Shown here piece by piece: positions 53,835-62,520 of a stretch of DNA of 64,000 bases. The position numbers and the translations under genes are program-made. Position 1 is the first letter of the stretch, and each line of letters begins with the position of its first letter. The stretch comes from Sphingomonas yabuuchiae (GTDB lineage: Bacteria; Pseudomonadota; Alphaproteobacteria; Sphingomonadales; Sphingomonadaceae): the NCBI RefSeq assembly GCF_014199595.1, contig NZ_JACHNX010000004.1, positions 1-64,000 on the forward strand. Reading direction: 5' to 3'. The notes below the pieces were generated by a model. The model had not been told where the DNA came from. It saw only the letters and a program-made list of their open reading frames with translations, and did not search any database.

Positions 53835-55307
53835 TTAACCCTCCGGCAGCACCGGCTTCCAGTCCCAGCCCAGCGGGTCGCCGTCCATCACCTCGACCCC
53901 GGCGGCGAGCAGCGTATCGCGAATCGCGTCGCTCTTAGCGAAATCCTTGTCCGCCCGCGCCGCGCGACGCTCGACCAGTTTCGCCTCGATCTCCGACTCG
54001 TCCAGGGTCGCGGTCCTGGGCCGGGTGCGCAGGTCGGCGCGGGTCAGCGTCGTCAGTTGCAGCCCCAATGTCGCATCGAAATCGGCCAGCGCGGCGAGTC
54101 GCACGCCCGGCGACAGCTTCTTGTCGCCCAGCATTTCGTCCAGCACCGGCAGCGCGCGGGGCGTCGCCAGATCGTCGGACAGCACGGCGTCCAGCCGCTC
54201 GCGATAGGAGGCCGCATCGCCCTTCTCGGGCGCATCGGCGCGGGCGCGAAGCCCCTCGACCGTCTGGACGAGGCGCTTGAGCCGCACCTGTGCGGCCGCC
54301 AGGCCATCCCAGCCGAACTCCATTTCCGACCGGTAATGCGCCTGGAGGCACATCAGGCGATAGGCGAGCGGGTGGAAACCGCGATCCATCAGCGCCTGGA
54401 GCGTCAGGAACTCGCCCGACGACTTGGACATCTTGCCGGTGCGGTCGACCAGGAAATTATTGTGCATCCAGATATTGGCGCCACTGTCGGGGGTGCAGTT
54501 ATGCGCCTGATTCTGGGCGATTTCGTTCGGGTGATGAATCTCGCGGTGGTCGATGCCGCCGGTATGGATGTCGAACTGCGCACCCAGATACTGCTTGCTC
54601 ATCACCGAGCATTCCAGATGCCAGCCCGGCGCGCCCGGACCCCAGGGGCTGTCCCATTCCATCAGGCGATTCTCGCCCGGCGCGGAGGCGCGCCAGATGG
54701 CGAAGTCGGCCGGATGGCGCTTGCCCGCGACCGGATCGATGCGGCTCTCGCCCTCGTCATCCTGGTGCCGGGCGAGGCGGCCATAATCCGGTACGGTCGT
54801 CACGTCGAAATACAGGCCGTCGGGCAGGCGGTAGCAATGCTTCGCCTCGATCGCCTTGGCGAAGTCGATCATCTGCGGGACATGCTCGGTCGCCAGCGGG
54901 AAGCGGGTGGGCTCGGCAATGCCCAGATCCTTCAGGTTGCGCTTGAAGGCGTCGGTGTAATGCGCGGCGATCGCCCAGATGTCTTGGCCACTCTTCTTAG
55001 CGGCGGCCTCCATCTTGTCGTCGCCCGCATCGGCGTCCGAGGTCAGATGGCCGACATCGGTGATGTTGATGATGTGGGTGAGGGGCCAGCCCTTCCACCG
55101 CAGCACGCGCGACAGCGTGTCGGTGAAGACATAGGCGCGCAGATTGCCGATATGCGCATAGTTGTAGACCGTCGGCCCGCAGGAATAGACGCGCACATTG
55201 GCCGGATCGATCGGCCGGAACGTCTCGGCCATGCGGGTCAGGCTGTTGTACAGGGTCAGCGGCGTGGCGGGGGAAGCGGGGACGGTCATGGCGCTTGCCT
55301 TAGCCAT
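53835..55307 (-). CDS. cysS: Cysteinyl-tRNA synthetase
   Basis: Charges tRNA-Cys. YSCGPTVYNYAHIGNLRAY contains the zinc Cys and the HIGN form of the HIGH motif; KMSKSSGEF is the KMSKS loop; and GIDHREIHHPNEIAQ is typical. Length about 490 fits. ATG 55307 has GGAG seven bases upstream; ATG 55289 in frame is also plausible. A perfect 11-bp hairpin lies in the 5' leader at 55330-55357. Confidence 0.94.
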   Translation of the reverse strand: MAKASAMTVPASPATPLTLYNSLTRMAETFRPIDPANVRVYSCGPTVYNYAHIGNLRAYVFTDTLSRVLRWKGWPLTHIINITDVGHLTSDADAGDDKMEAAAKKSGQDIWAIAAHYTDAFKRNLKDLGIAEPTRFPLATEHVPQMIDFAKAIEAKHCYRLPDGLYFDVTTVPDYGRLARHQDDEGESRIDPVAGKRHPADFAIWRASAPGENRLMEWDSPWGPGAPGWHLECSVMSKQYLGAQFDIHTGGIDHREIHHPNEIAQNQAHNCTPDSGANIWMHNNFLVDRTGKMSKSSGEFLTLQALMDRGFHPLAYRLMCLQAHYRSEMEFGWDGLAAAQVRLKRLVQTVEGLRARADAPEKGDAASYRERLDAVLSDDLATPRALPVLDEMLGDKKLSPGVRLAALADFDATLGLQLTTLTRADLRTRPRTATLDESEIEAKLVERRAARADKDFAKSDAIRDTLLAAGVEVMDGDPLGWDWKPVLPEG

Positions 55308-55329
55308 GTCGGCTCCGGCCTGAAAGAGG

Positions 55330-55357
55330 CCCCGGTCCGGCGGGTACCGGACCGGGG
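55330..55357. promoter_or_regulatory. Perfect hairpin in the cysS leader
   Basis: CCCCGGTCCGG (55330-55340) and CCGGACCGGGG (55347-55357) are perfect 11-bp arms with a 6-base loop. It ends 22 bases upstream of the cysS start. There is no long T-run, so it is not a standard terminator; a leader structure is possible. Confidence 0.5.
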
Positions 55358-55677
55358 CTGACGCGGTGACAGGGGAGGCACCGTGCCGTTTCGTTCCTGA
55401 GCCTGAAAGGCCCATGAACATGTCAGGGTGCCCGGCATACGGGAGTTAGCCGGACAGCGAGGCTTCTAGGGGGCGGGGGATCACCGCAGCATGGCCGCCA
55501 CATGACAAGCGCGTTCATATCCGGCACTTCGGCGCCGAGCGGAGGATGCTGTGCGGCAGAGCGATTTGCGATCCAACGGGTTGTAATCGGACGACCGCGC
55601 TGCTAGGAGCGCCCGACGATGCGGCCACAGTTGTTCTGCGGCCGCTTTATCCTGTTTTGCCGGAGCAATTCGTTTTT

Positions 55678-55884
55678 ATGCAGATCATCGTTCGCGACAA
55701 CAATGTGGATCAGGCCCTTCGCGCGCTCAAGAAGAAGCTGCAGCGGGAAGGCGTGTATCGCGAAATGAAGCTCCGTCGCCACTACGAGAAGCCCTCGGAA
55801 AAGCGCGCTCGTGAGCGTGCCGCGGCCGTGCGTCGTGCCCGCAAGCTGGAGCGCAAGCGCGCCGAGCGCGACGGCGCACGGTAA
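55678..55884 (+). CDS. rpsU: Small ribosomal subunit protein bS21
   Basis: A 68-residue, highly basic protein: [20 protein letters not shown], then the [16 protein letters not shown] segment, match bS21 end to end. GGAG precedes the ATG, at a somewhat long spacing of about 12. bS21 binds near the 3' end of 16S rRNA and helps initiation. The FKBP gene follows by 144 bp on the same strand. Confidence 0.95.
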   Translation: MQIIVRDNNVDQALRALKKKLQREGVYREMKLRRHYEKPSEKRARERAAAVRRARKLERKRAERDGAR

Positions 55885-56028
55885 GCGTCTCGCCGGGCGG
55901 CCGTGACCCTTTCGCATCTGGCGGAGGGGGCGGCGCGGCCCGGCACTGGCCGAATCGCATGAGGCGAATCGGCCTGCGCTTCGAGCGCCGCATTCCCTGA
56001 ACGCCCACGCACAGAGCGAGAAACAGGC

Positions 56029-56604
56029 ATGTCCGTAACCGCTGTTCCCCTTCGTCCCGTCCGGCGTTCCTATCTGGTCTGGATATGGGTTGCGGTGGTG
56101 GCGGCCGTGATCGCCGCTGCCTTGCTGGCGCGTCAGGGCGATGCCGCCCTGGTGCGGGAGGCGCGCGGCGCCGGCGTCACGACGACTGCGTCTGGTCTTC
56201 AGTACAAGGTGATCGAGCCCGGTCAGGGCGGGGCGCATCCGACCGCGACCGACGTGGCGCTGGTCAACTATACCGGCCGCCTGATCGACGGCACCGTCTT
56301 CGACGCCTCGAAGCAGCCGACCCCGATGCCGCTGTCGAGCGTGCTGCCCGGCTTTGCCGAAGCGCTGAAGCTGATGCCCAAGGGTTCGAAGTATCGTTTC
56401 TGGCTGCCTGCCAAGCTCGGCTATGGCGACCATGCGAACGGCCCGATCCCGGCCAATTCGGAGCTGGTGTTCGATGTCGAGATGATCGACTTCATCCCCG
56501 AATCGGTCCTGCGCCAGATGCAGGCGCAGCAGTCCATGATGGGCGGCGCCGGTGGTCCTGGCGGGATGCCCGGCGGTGCTCCCGGCGCACCGTCGCCCCG
56601 CTAA
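56029..56604 (+). CDS. Membrane-anchored FKBP-type peptidyl-prolyl isomerase
   Basis: A 191-residue protein. Residues about 15-35 form one membrane helix (YLVWIWVAVVAAVIAAALL) or an uncleaved signal. The FKBP domain follows (about 50-160: TASGLQYKVIEPGQG, VNYTGRLIDGTVFDAS, VLPGFAEALKLMPKGSKY, PANSELVFDVEM). The tail is Gly/Pro/Met-rich. Probably folds exported proteins on the periplasmic side. A terminator follows at 56645. Confidence 0.92.
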   Translation: MSVTAVPLRPVRRSYLVWIWVAVVAAVIAAALLARQGDAALVREARGAGVTTTASGLQYKVIEPGQGGAHPTATDVALVNYTGRLIDGTVFDASKQPTPMPLSSVLPGFAEALKLMPKGSKYRFWLPAKLGYGDHANGPIPANSELVFDVEMIDFIPESVLRQMQAQQSMMGGAGGPGGMPGGAPGAPSPR

Positions 56605-56644
56605 GGGCACATACTGAACCCCAAGCGTTTCCAATCGGATCGAG

Positions 56645-56680
56645 ATCGCCGGAGCCCCACAGGGTTCCGGCGATTTTGCG
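56645..56680 (+). terminator. Intrinsic terminator after the FKBP gene
   Basis: ATCGCCGGAGCCC (56645-56657) pairs with GGGTTCCGGCGAT (56662-56674), one G-T wobble, loop CACA, followed by TTTGCGTTT. It is 41 bp downstream of the stop codon. Confidence 0.85.
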
Positions 56681-56689
56681 TTTCAGGCT

Positions 56690-57290
56690 TGACCTGGGGC
56701 CACGGCATGCCAGGCGAGCGACGATGTCGCCCACAACCGGTGTGCATCTCCAGGGTTTGGCCTTAGAGGGCTTGCTGCAATAGCCGGATATTCGCCCCGT
56801 ACGCTCGATTCGGCGAAGGTTGTGGCGGTTCCTACCGGGGTTTTTACCGCCGATCCCGCTTATTCTGTGAGGGAGATGACAGTAATCAGGCTCGATCGTC
56901 TGCGTCGCGCGGGCAGGGGGGCATATGACCAGCGCTCATGGGGAGGTTCTACCCTGATCTATCCCTGAAAGGGAGAGGCTTACTCCCATCAAGGCCAAGT
57001 CATCGCGTCTGTAAGAAGCTAACCGATGGCTTGAGTCTCATGCAAGGCGTCAGTGAGGGAGCATGCTTGACGACAACCCTGATGCTTCATCCGCCCCAGA
57101 CAACTCCTGCACCCAGCTATGCGCTGATGCCCAACGCGCTTAATTAGCAAATCATCATATCCGTTCAGTGTTGAATGCGTAGGTCAAGGCCGACCATGCG
57201 TCGGTAGGAGCGTCGGCGGTCCCGATATGCCAGTCTTGCATATTGGGCCGTATCTCACCGATGAGGCAAACGCACCCCATCCTCACCAGA
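56690..57290. other. About 600-bp stretch without a recognisable gene
   Basis: Between the FKBP terminator and the terminator of the small secreted protein there is no convincing gene on either strand. The part from about 56780 to 57250 is less GC-rich than the surrounding genes and holds only a 69-codon ORF (56938-57147) of unconvincing composition. It may be a decayed insertion or carry a small RNA; nothing specific can be shown. Confidence 0.5.
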
Positions 57291-57291
57291 C

Positions 57292-57342
57292 AAAAAAATA
57301 GCGGCCCGAAGGCCGCTATTCCTTTCAGCCGTGAGGCTGAAG
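57292..57342 (-). terminator. Strong intrinsic terminator after the small secreted protein
   Basis: On the minus strand, AATAGCGGCC-TTCG-GGCCGCTATT (57297-57320) has a perfect 10-bp stem and a stable TTCG loop, followed by seven T. A second small hairpin (TTCAGCC/GGCTGAA, about 57324-57342) lies between it and the stop codon. Confidence 0.92.
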
Positions 57343-57346
57343 CAAC

Positions 57347-57586
57347 TTAGTTGCTGTCGGCCGAGTCGTCCGAGTCGGCAACAACAACGATGCCGGCGAC
57401 GACGGCAGCAGCCGCCAGAACGGCGACGAGGATGCCACCGCCGGCCAGGCCGTTCTTCTTGGCAGCCGGAGCCGACGCGCGGACCGACTTCGAAACCGAA
57501 AGGCTGGCAGCCGGGTTCGCAGCCATTGCCGGAGCAACGGTCATCGAAACGGCGGCAGCGGCGACGAGAAACTTCCCAAGACGCAT
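57347..57586 (-). CDS. Small secreted/membrane protein with alanine-rich helix
   Basis: A 79-residue protein. Residues 1-22 (MRLGKFLVAAAAVSMTVAPA) are a signal peptide ending AMA. A basic segment (SKSVRASAPAAKKN) precedes a membrane helix at about 48-68 (GGGILVAVLAAAAVVAGIVVV) and an acidic tail, DSDDSADSN. GGGAG lies six bases before the ATG at 57586. The very strong terminator downstream suggests an abundant short transcript. No family is recognised. Confidence 0.75.
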   Translation of the reverse strand: MRLGKFLVAAAAVSMTVAPAMAANPAASLSVSKSVRASAPAAKKNGLAGGGILVAVLAAAAVVAGIVVVADSDDSADSN

Positions 57587-57780
57587 GTCTAACTCCCTTA
57601 AAAATGTCAGCAGGCCCATGGCACGCAAGCCGTCCCAAGGCAACCCCACCAACGGGTATGGGGCAGTTATGCTCCCACACTGATGCGGCAATGCAACATT
57701 ACTTTACCGCTTTGCGGCTATACGTTGCTTTACCGCTCAACGGAATGCCCCCGCAAACGTTTCGGCTCAGTAAAGAGACG

Positions 57781-58539
57781 TCAGGTGGAAAAAATCTCTC
57801 GTGCCTGATCTTCCAGCATTAGCGCGGTCAGTCGGTCGCTCTGATAGGCACCCGTGTCGATTCCGATGCGATGCGGCAGAATTTCTGCCTCTTCGGCGAC
57901 CGTATGGCCATGCACGACCATCTTCTCCAAAGGCGCGCGGTGATCCAGAAAAGGATCGCGAATCCAGCGCGTTTCGGTCAGCTTCTGTTCGGCGATCGGA
58001 ATACCGGGACGGATTCCCGCATGCACGAAGGCATAGTCGCCCAGAACCATGATCTCCTTCAGGTTCGACAGGAACAACTGATGCTCATGCGGCACCACGG
58101 CCTTCAACCGTTCGGCGACCTCGTTGTAATCGAGCCGCTCATAATCTTCGCTCGAGACGCCGTAGCTTAGCATCGTCTCGCGCCCGCCGATTCGGCAGAA
58201 GAGGCGCAGCGCCTTGTCGTCGCCATCGATCGCGCGGAGGAAAATCTCCTCATGATTGCCCATCAGGCAGTGGACGCGGCGATCGCTGGCGCCAAGCTGG
58301 CGGATGCGCTCCACGACTCCGGCCGAATCGGGGCCGCGATCGACCAGGTCGCCGAGGAAGATGATGTGGCGTTCGGCGGGCGGGCGTGCGGCGTGATCCA
58401 CCTCGATCCGGGTCAGGATGGCGTCGAGCAGGTCCAGTCGTCCATGGATATCGCCGATGGCATAGACCCGAAGACCGGGCACCATGGCGGGTACGAAATC
58501 AGGAACGCGCTTTCGTAGATTCAACAGCTTGGCAAGCAT
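57781..58539 (-). CDS. Metallophosphoesterase (PPP-type serine/threonine phosphatase or Ap4A hydrolase)
   Basis: A 252-residue calcineurin-like phosphatase with a two-metal site: GDIHGRLDLL (29-38), GDLVDRGPDS, GNHEE and the later HAG and HGH histidines. It fits the bacterial PrpA/ApaH-like group. Cytoplasmic. It is 72 bp downstream of wecC on the same strand but separate in function. The substrate could be phosphoprotein or a dinucleotide. Confidence 0.9.
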   Translation of the reverse strand: MLAKLLNLRKRVPDFVPAMVPGLRVYAIGDIHGRLDLLDAILTRIEVDHAARPPAERHIIFLGDLVDRGPDSAGVVERIRQLGASDRRVHCLMGNHEEIFLRAIDGDDKALRLFCRIGGRETMLSYGVSSEDYERLDYNEVAERLKAVVPHEHQLFLSNLKEIMVLGDYAFVHAGIRPGIPIAEQKLTETRWIRDPFLDHRAPLEKMVVHGHTVAEEAEILPHRIGIDTGAYQSDRLTALMLEDQAREIFST

Positions 58540-58611
58540 GGATGGTCTGATATCCGCTATAGGCGGTTGTGCTTAGTCCCGACCATGCGCTCGCGCAATG
58601 CGACGTGGGCC

Positions 58612-59874
58612 TCAACTCTGGTCAGGCCATAGCCCGCGCGTGTCCAGAACGGTCTTGCCCCGACGCTCGTTGAGCGGGACGGATCGGAAAATGTCGTGGT
58701 CAACCAGAACGATCATCGCCTCGCAAGTTTCCAGCGCGGTGTCGATATCGATCAGCCGTGCGCCCGTCCCGTCAAAGGCGCGGGGCAGGGTGGCGGCATA
58801 GGGCTCGACGATATGGACGCGCTCGCCGAACCGGGCGGCAAGGGCGGCCGCGACCTTCAGCGCGGGGCTTTCGCGGAAGTCGTCGATATTGGCCTTGAAG
58901 GCGAGGCCCAGACAGGCGACCGGCCCGTCCTGCGCCTCGATCATCGCGGCGGCGCGGGCGATGATATGGTCGGTCTTGCCGTCGTTCACTTCACGCGCGG
59001 TGCGGATCAGCGGCGTGTTGGCTGGGTCGGCCGCGACCAGGAACCAGGGATCGACCGCGATACAATGTCCGCCGACGCCGGGACCGGGCGACAGGATGTT
59101 GACGCGCGGATGGCGATTGGCCAGCCGGATCACCTCCCACACATCGACCCCCAACGTGTCCGCCACCAGGCTGAGTTCATTGGCGAAGGCGATGTTGACG
59201 TCACGAAAGGCGTTCTCGGTCAGCTTGGTCATCTCGGCCGCGCGCGCGGTGGTGGTGACGCACGCGCCGCGCACGAAACGCCGGTAAAAGGCCAAAGCCT
59301 TGCGCGCGCAGCGCGGCGTGATGCCGCCGATGACGCGGTCGTTGTCGATCAGCTCGACCAGGATACGCCCCGGCAAAACGCGTTCCGGGCAATAGGCGAT
59401 GGCGAGATCGGCCTGCTCGCCGGGGCGGGTGGCGCCCGGAAGCTTCAGGTCAGGCCGTTCGCGCGCGATCAGGTCGCGGACCTGCTCGGTCGTGCCGACG
59501 GGCGACGTCGACTCCAGGATCACCGTGTCGCCGGTCTTCAGCACCGGCGCGATCGCTCGTGCGGCATCGAGGACGAAGGTGATGTCGGGCTGGCGATCCT
59601 CGGTGAAGGGAGTCGGCACCGCGATGACGAAGACATCGGCCGGGGCGACGGTCAGCGAGGCTTTCAGGCTGCCGCGCGCGACCACGCCCGACACCAGGCC
59701 GTCCAGATCGACCTCCTCGATATGGACGCGGCCCGAATTGATCGTCTCGACGACCGAGGGGGTGACGTCGACCCCGGTCACCATCGCGCCAGTCCGCGCG
59801 ATGATCGCAGCGGTGGGCAGGCCGATATAGCCCAGCCCCATCACCGTGACCGAGAGTTCAGAGTCCAAGGGCAT
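58612..59874 (-). CDS. wecC: UDP-N-acetyl-D-mannosamine dehydrogenase
   Basis: Makes UDP-ManNAc uronate for surface polysaccharide. A 420-residue UDP-sugar dehydrogenase: MGLGYIGLPTA is the NAD site, TSPVGTTEQV and CPERVLPG are typical, TENAFRDVNIAFANEL is in the central domain, and PGPGVGGHCIAVDPWF carries the catalytic Cys. It overlaps wecB by 17 bp, so the two are translationally linked. Confidence 0.93.
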   Translation of the reverse strand: MPLDSELSVTVMGLGYIGLPTAAIIARTGAMVTGVDVTPSVVETINSGRVHIEEVDLDGLVSGVVARGSLKASLTVAPADVFVIAVPTPFTEDRQPDITFVLDAARAIAPVLKTGDTVILESTSPVGTTEQVRDLIARERPDLKLPGATRPGEQADLAIAYCPERVLPGRILVELIDNDRVIGGITPRCARKALAFYRRFVRGACVTTTARAAEMTKLTENAFRDVNIAFANELSLVADTLGVDVWEVIRLANRHPRVNILSPGPGVGGHCIAVDPWFLVAADPANTPLIRTAREVNDGKTDHIIARAAAMIEAQDGPVACLGLAFKANIDDFRESPALKVAAALAARFGERVHIVEPYAATLPRAFDGTGARLIDIDTALETCEAMIVLVDHDIFRSVPLNERRGKTVLDTRGLWPDQS

Positions 59875-60988
59875 GGGTCATGATCCTGTTGATCTGCTCG
59901 GCGGTATTCCCTGCGCCGAACGGGTTGTGCGCGCGCGCCATGGCGGCATAACGGTCTGTATCGTCGAGCAACGCGAAGACTTCCGCGGCGATCCGGTCCT
60001 CGTCGGTGCCGATCAGCCGGGCCGTGCCCGCCGCCACGCCTTCGGGACGTTCGGTCGTCTCGCGCATGACGAGCACCGGCTTGCCGAGCGCGGGGGCTTC
60101 CTCCTGCACGCCGCCCGAGTCGGTCAGCACGATATGCGCGGCGTCCAGCGCACGAACGAATTGCGGATAATCGAGCGGCGCGATGCGCGCGATGGCGGGA
60201 TGATCGCCCAATATCTCGTCCATCACCGCCACGACATTGGGGTTGGGGTGCATCGGGAAGAGGATGCCGACATCCTCCCGCTCGGCGATCCGGCGCAGCG
60301 CACGGGCGATCGCGGCCATGCCGTCGCCGAAATTCTCGCGCCGATGGGTCGTGACCAGCAGGATCCGCTTGCCCGCCAGCCGCGCCAGTACGGGATCGAG
60401 GCCCGACGCGAGCATCGGATCGGCGGCGATCCGCGCCTTGGTCCAGTGGAGGGCATCGATCACGCTGTTGCCCGTCACATGGACCCGGGCCGGAGCGATC
60501 CCCTCGGCGCGCAGGGCGGCGGCGGCGGTTTCGGTCGGCGCGAAGTGCAGTTCGGCGATCGGCGCGATCATCCGCCGGTTCACCTCTTCGGGCCAGGGCT
60601 GATAGATATTGCCCGAGCGCAGCCCCGCCTCGACATGGGCGACCGGGATCTTGCGGTAATAGGCGGCCAGCGCACCGGCCATGGCGGTCGCGGTATCGCC
60701 CTGCACGACGACCATGGCAGGACGCTCGCTATCCATCACCTCGCCCAGCCCGGTCAGCAGCCGCGCGGTCAGCCGGTCGAGCGACTGGCCCGGTTCCATC
60801 AGGTCCAGATCGTGATCGGGGACGAGCCCGGCGATATCCAGCACCTGGTCCAGCATCCCGCGATGCTGCGCGGTCACGCAGACCCGGACCGGCACCGCAC
60901 CCGAATCACGCAAGACCCTGACAACAGGGAACAGTTTGATCGCTTCCGGCCTTGTGCCGAAGATGATGAGGATCGGGGGGCGCGTCAT
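59858..60988 (-). CDS. wecB: UDP-N-acetylglucosamine 2-epimerase (non-hydrolysing)
   Basis: Converts UDP-GlcNAc to UDP-ManNAc, the substrate for wecC. A 376-residue GT-B-like enzyme: IIFGTRPEAIKLFPV at the N-terminus, VQGDTATAMAGALAAYY, HVEAGLRSG, TTHRRENFGDG, and LTDSGGVQEEAPALGKPV. It overlaps wecC by 17 bp and is divergent from galU, 113 bp away. The three genes together suggest supply of nucleotide sugars for exopolysaccharide. Confidence 0.94.
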   Translation of the reverse strand: MTRPPILIIFGTRPEAIKLFPVVRVLRDSGAVPVRVCVTAQHRGMLDQVLDIAGLVPDHDLDLMEPGQSLDRLTARLLTGLGEVMDSERPAMVVVQGDTATAMAGALAAYYRKIPVAHVEAGLRSGNIYQPWPEEVNRRMIAPIAELHFAPTETAAAALRAEGIAPARVHVTGNSVIDALHWTKARIAADPMLASGLDPVLARLAGKRILLVTTHRRENFGDGMAAIARALRRIAEREDVGILFPMHPNPNVVAVMDEILGDHPAIARIAPLDYPQFVRALDAAHIVLTDSGGVQEEAPALGKPVLVMRETTERPEGVAAGTARLIGTDEDRIAAEVFALLDDTDRYAAMARAHNPFGAGNTAEQINRIMTHALGL

Positions 60989-61101
60989 CGTGCGATTCGT
61001 AACCTGTCGCTTTTAAGGACATCCTAACCGCATCCCGCTGGCGCGAGGCTATGTTGCGCTGCACGATGCGGCTAGAGGCAGATTGATTCAGGGAGTGTTT
61101 C

Positions 61102-61962
61102 ATGACGATCAAGAAGGTTCGCAAGGCTGTTTTTCCGGTGGCCGGTCTGGGGACGCGCTTTCTGCCCGCGACCAAGTCGATGCCGAAGGAAATGCTGACC
61201 GTCGTCGACAAGCCGTTGATTCAGTACGCCGTCGAAGAAGCGCTGGAAGCGGGGATCGAGCAGATCATCTTCGTCACCGGCCGCGGCAAGGGCGCGCTGG
61301 AGGATCATTTCGATATCTCCTACGAACTCGAAGCCACGATGAAGGCGCGCGGCAAGAGCCTCGCCGTGATCGAGGGCATCCGACAGAAGCCGGGCAGCCC
61401 CGTCTATGTCCGCCAGCAGGAGCCGTTGGGCCTGGGCCATGCGGTGTGGTGCGCGCGTGAGATCGTCGGCGACGAGCCCTTCGCGGTGCTGCTGCCCGAC
61501 GAACTGATGGTCGGCGGCTTCATGAAGCAGATGGTCGAGGCCTATGACCAGGTCGGCGGCAACGTCATCGGCGCACTGGAAGTGCCGGATAGCGAAACGG
61601 ACAAGTACGGCATCATCTCGCCGGGCAAGCAGGACGGTCGCCTGACCGAAGTCACTGCGCTGGTCGAAAAGCCCAAGGGCAAGGCGCCGTCGAACCTGAT
61701 GATCCCCGGCCGCTACATCCTGCAGCCCGAGGTCATGCAGATCCTCGACGCGCAGGAGCCGGGCGCGGGCGGCGAAATCCAGCTGACCGATGCGATGGCC
61801 AAGCTGATCGGCAACCAGCCCTTCCATGGCTTTACCTTCGACGGGCAGCGTTACGACTGCGGCGACAAGGCGGGCTGGCTGACGGCGAACCTGGCGCTGG
61901 GTCTGGCGCGTGAGGACATTGGTCCGGCGGTGCGCGAGTTCGCGACGAAGCTGCTCGGCTGA
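61102..61962 (+). CDS. galU: UTP-glucose-1-phosphate uridylyltransferase
   Basis: Makes UDP-glucose. A 286-residue nucleotidyltransferase: FPVAGLGTRFLPATKSMPKEM is the signature, followed by QQEPLGLGHAVWCA, VLLPDELM, VEKPKGKAPSNLMIPGRYI and GEIQLTDAM. GGGAG precedes the start. It ends in a terminator. It is next to wecB-wecC, fitting a role in polysaccharide and lipid glycosylation. Confidence 0.95.
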   Translation: MTIKKVRKAVFPVAGLGTRFLPATKSMPKEMLTVVDKPLIQYAVEEALEAGIEQIIFVTGRGKGALEDHFDISYELEATMKARGKSLAVIEGIRQKPGSPVYVRQQEPLGLGHAVWCAREIVGDEPFAVLLPDELMVGGFMKQMVEAYDQVGGNVIGALEVPDSETDKYGIISPGKQDGRLTEVTALVEKPKGKAPSNLMIPGRYILQPEVMQILDAQEPGAGGEIQLTDAMAKLIGNQPFHGFTFDGQRYDCGDKAGWLTANLALGLAREDIGPAVREFATKLLG

Positions 61963-61983
61963 TTTCAGTTTTCCGAGTTGACG

Positions 61984-62018
61984 AAGGGGGCGGGGCCGAA
62001 AGGCCACCGCCCCTTTTT
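61984..62018 (+). terminator. Intrinsic terminator after galU
   Basis: AAGGGGGCGGGGCC and GGCCACCGCCCCTT pair (one bulged base on each side) around a GAAA loop, followed by TTT. It lies about 20 bp after the galU stop. Confidence 0.8.
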
Positions 62019-62160
62019 CATTCCTCCCCTGCAAGGGGAGGGGGACCAGCGAAGCTGGTGGAGGGGTGTCGCCGGTCGTGAGTGAGACCCGCACTTGCCG
62101 AGCGCGACACCCCTCCGTCAGGCCTTCGGCCTGCCACCTCCCCTGCGAGGGGAGGAATGA
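62018..62160. repeat. GC-rich intergenic inverted repeat between convergent genes
   Basis: TCATTCCTCCCCTGC (62018-62032) and GAGGGGAGGAATGA (62147-62160) are mirrored ends of an approximately 140-bp palindromic unit; inner arms include GTGTCGC/GCGACAC. Its ends are CTCCCCT-AGGGGAG hairpins like those at 150-190 and 41830-41931, but the centre differs. Confidence 0.75.
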
Positions 62161-62163
62161 GCA

Positions 62164-62520
62164 TTAACGCTCCCGCCCGTCGGCCCGCCGCGCCAACCAA
62201 CCGAAGGTCAGCAGGATTACCGTCGGACACAGCATCGTGTTCCAGATGTCGAACCAGCTGGCGGGCAGATTGCCTTCATCCGTGGCATAGAAGGGTTGAA
62301 GCAGGTCATAGGCTTCGTTGACCGTCTCGATCACCAACACGGTCAGCCAGCAGCGCCAGTCCCAGGGCTTGCGCCGTAGGACCAAGGCCGAAAGAGTGAG
62401 GATCGCCATGCCCGCATAGGCGTGGAGTGTACTGTCGGGCAGGCCGGTGACCTGCCCGATCCAGCCCTTGTCTCCCGTCCAGTCGAGCCAGCCCGACGGC
62501 GGCGTCGGCCGCGCGCTCAT
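62164..62520 (-). CDS. Small membrane protein, paralogue of the 53507 gene
   Basis: A 118-residue protein with about three hydrophobic segments (YAGMAILTLSALVL; CWLTVLVIETVN; MLCPTVILLTFGWL). Conserved DSTLHAYAGMA, ETVNEAYDLL, D-WNTM and PTV are shared with 53507-53821. It overlaps the MoeB/ThiF gene by 4 bp and is last in a chain with dut. The function is unknown; VanZ-like is a possibility. Confidence 0.72.
   Translation of the reverse strand: MSARPTPPSGWLDWTGDKGWIGQVTGLPDSTLHAYAGMAILTLSALVLRRKPWDWRCWLTVLVIETVNEAYDLLQPFYATDEGNLPASWFDIWNTMLCPTVILLTFGWLARRADGRER

Noticed and set aside
56938..57147. 69-codon ORF in the gap after the FKBP gene
   Set aside because: No ribosome binding site, signal or domain; composition is not like neighbouring genes.
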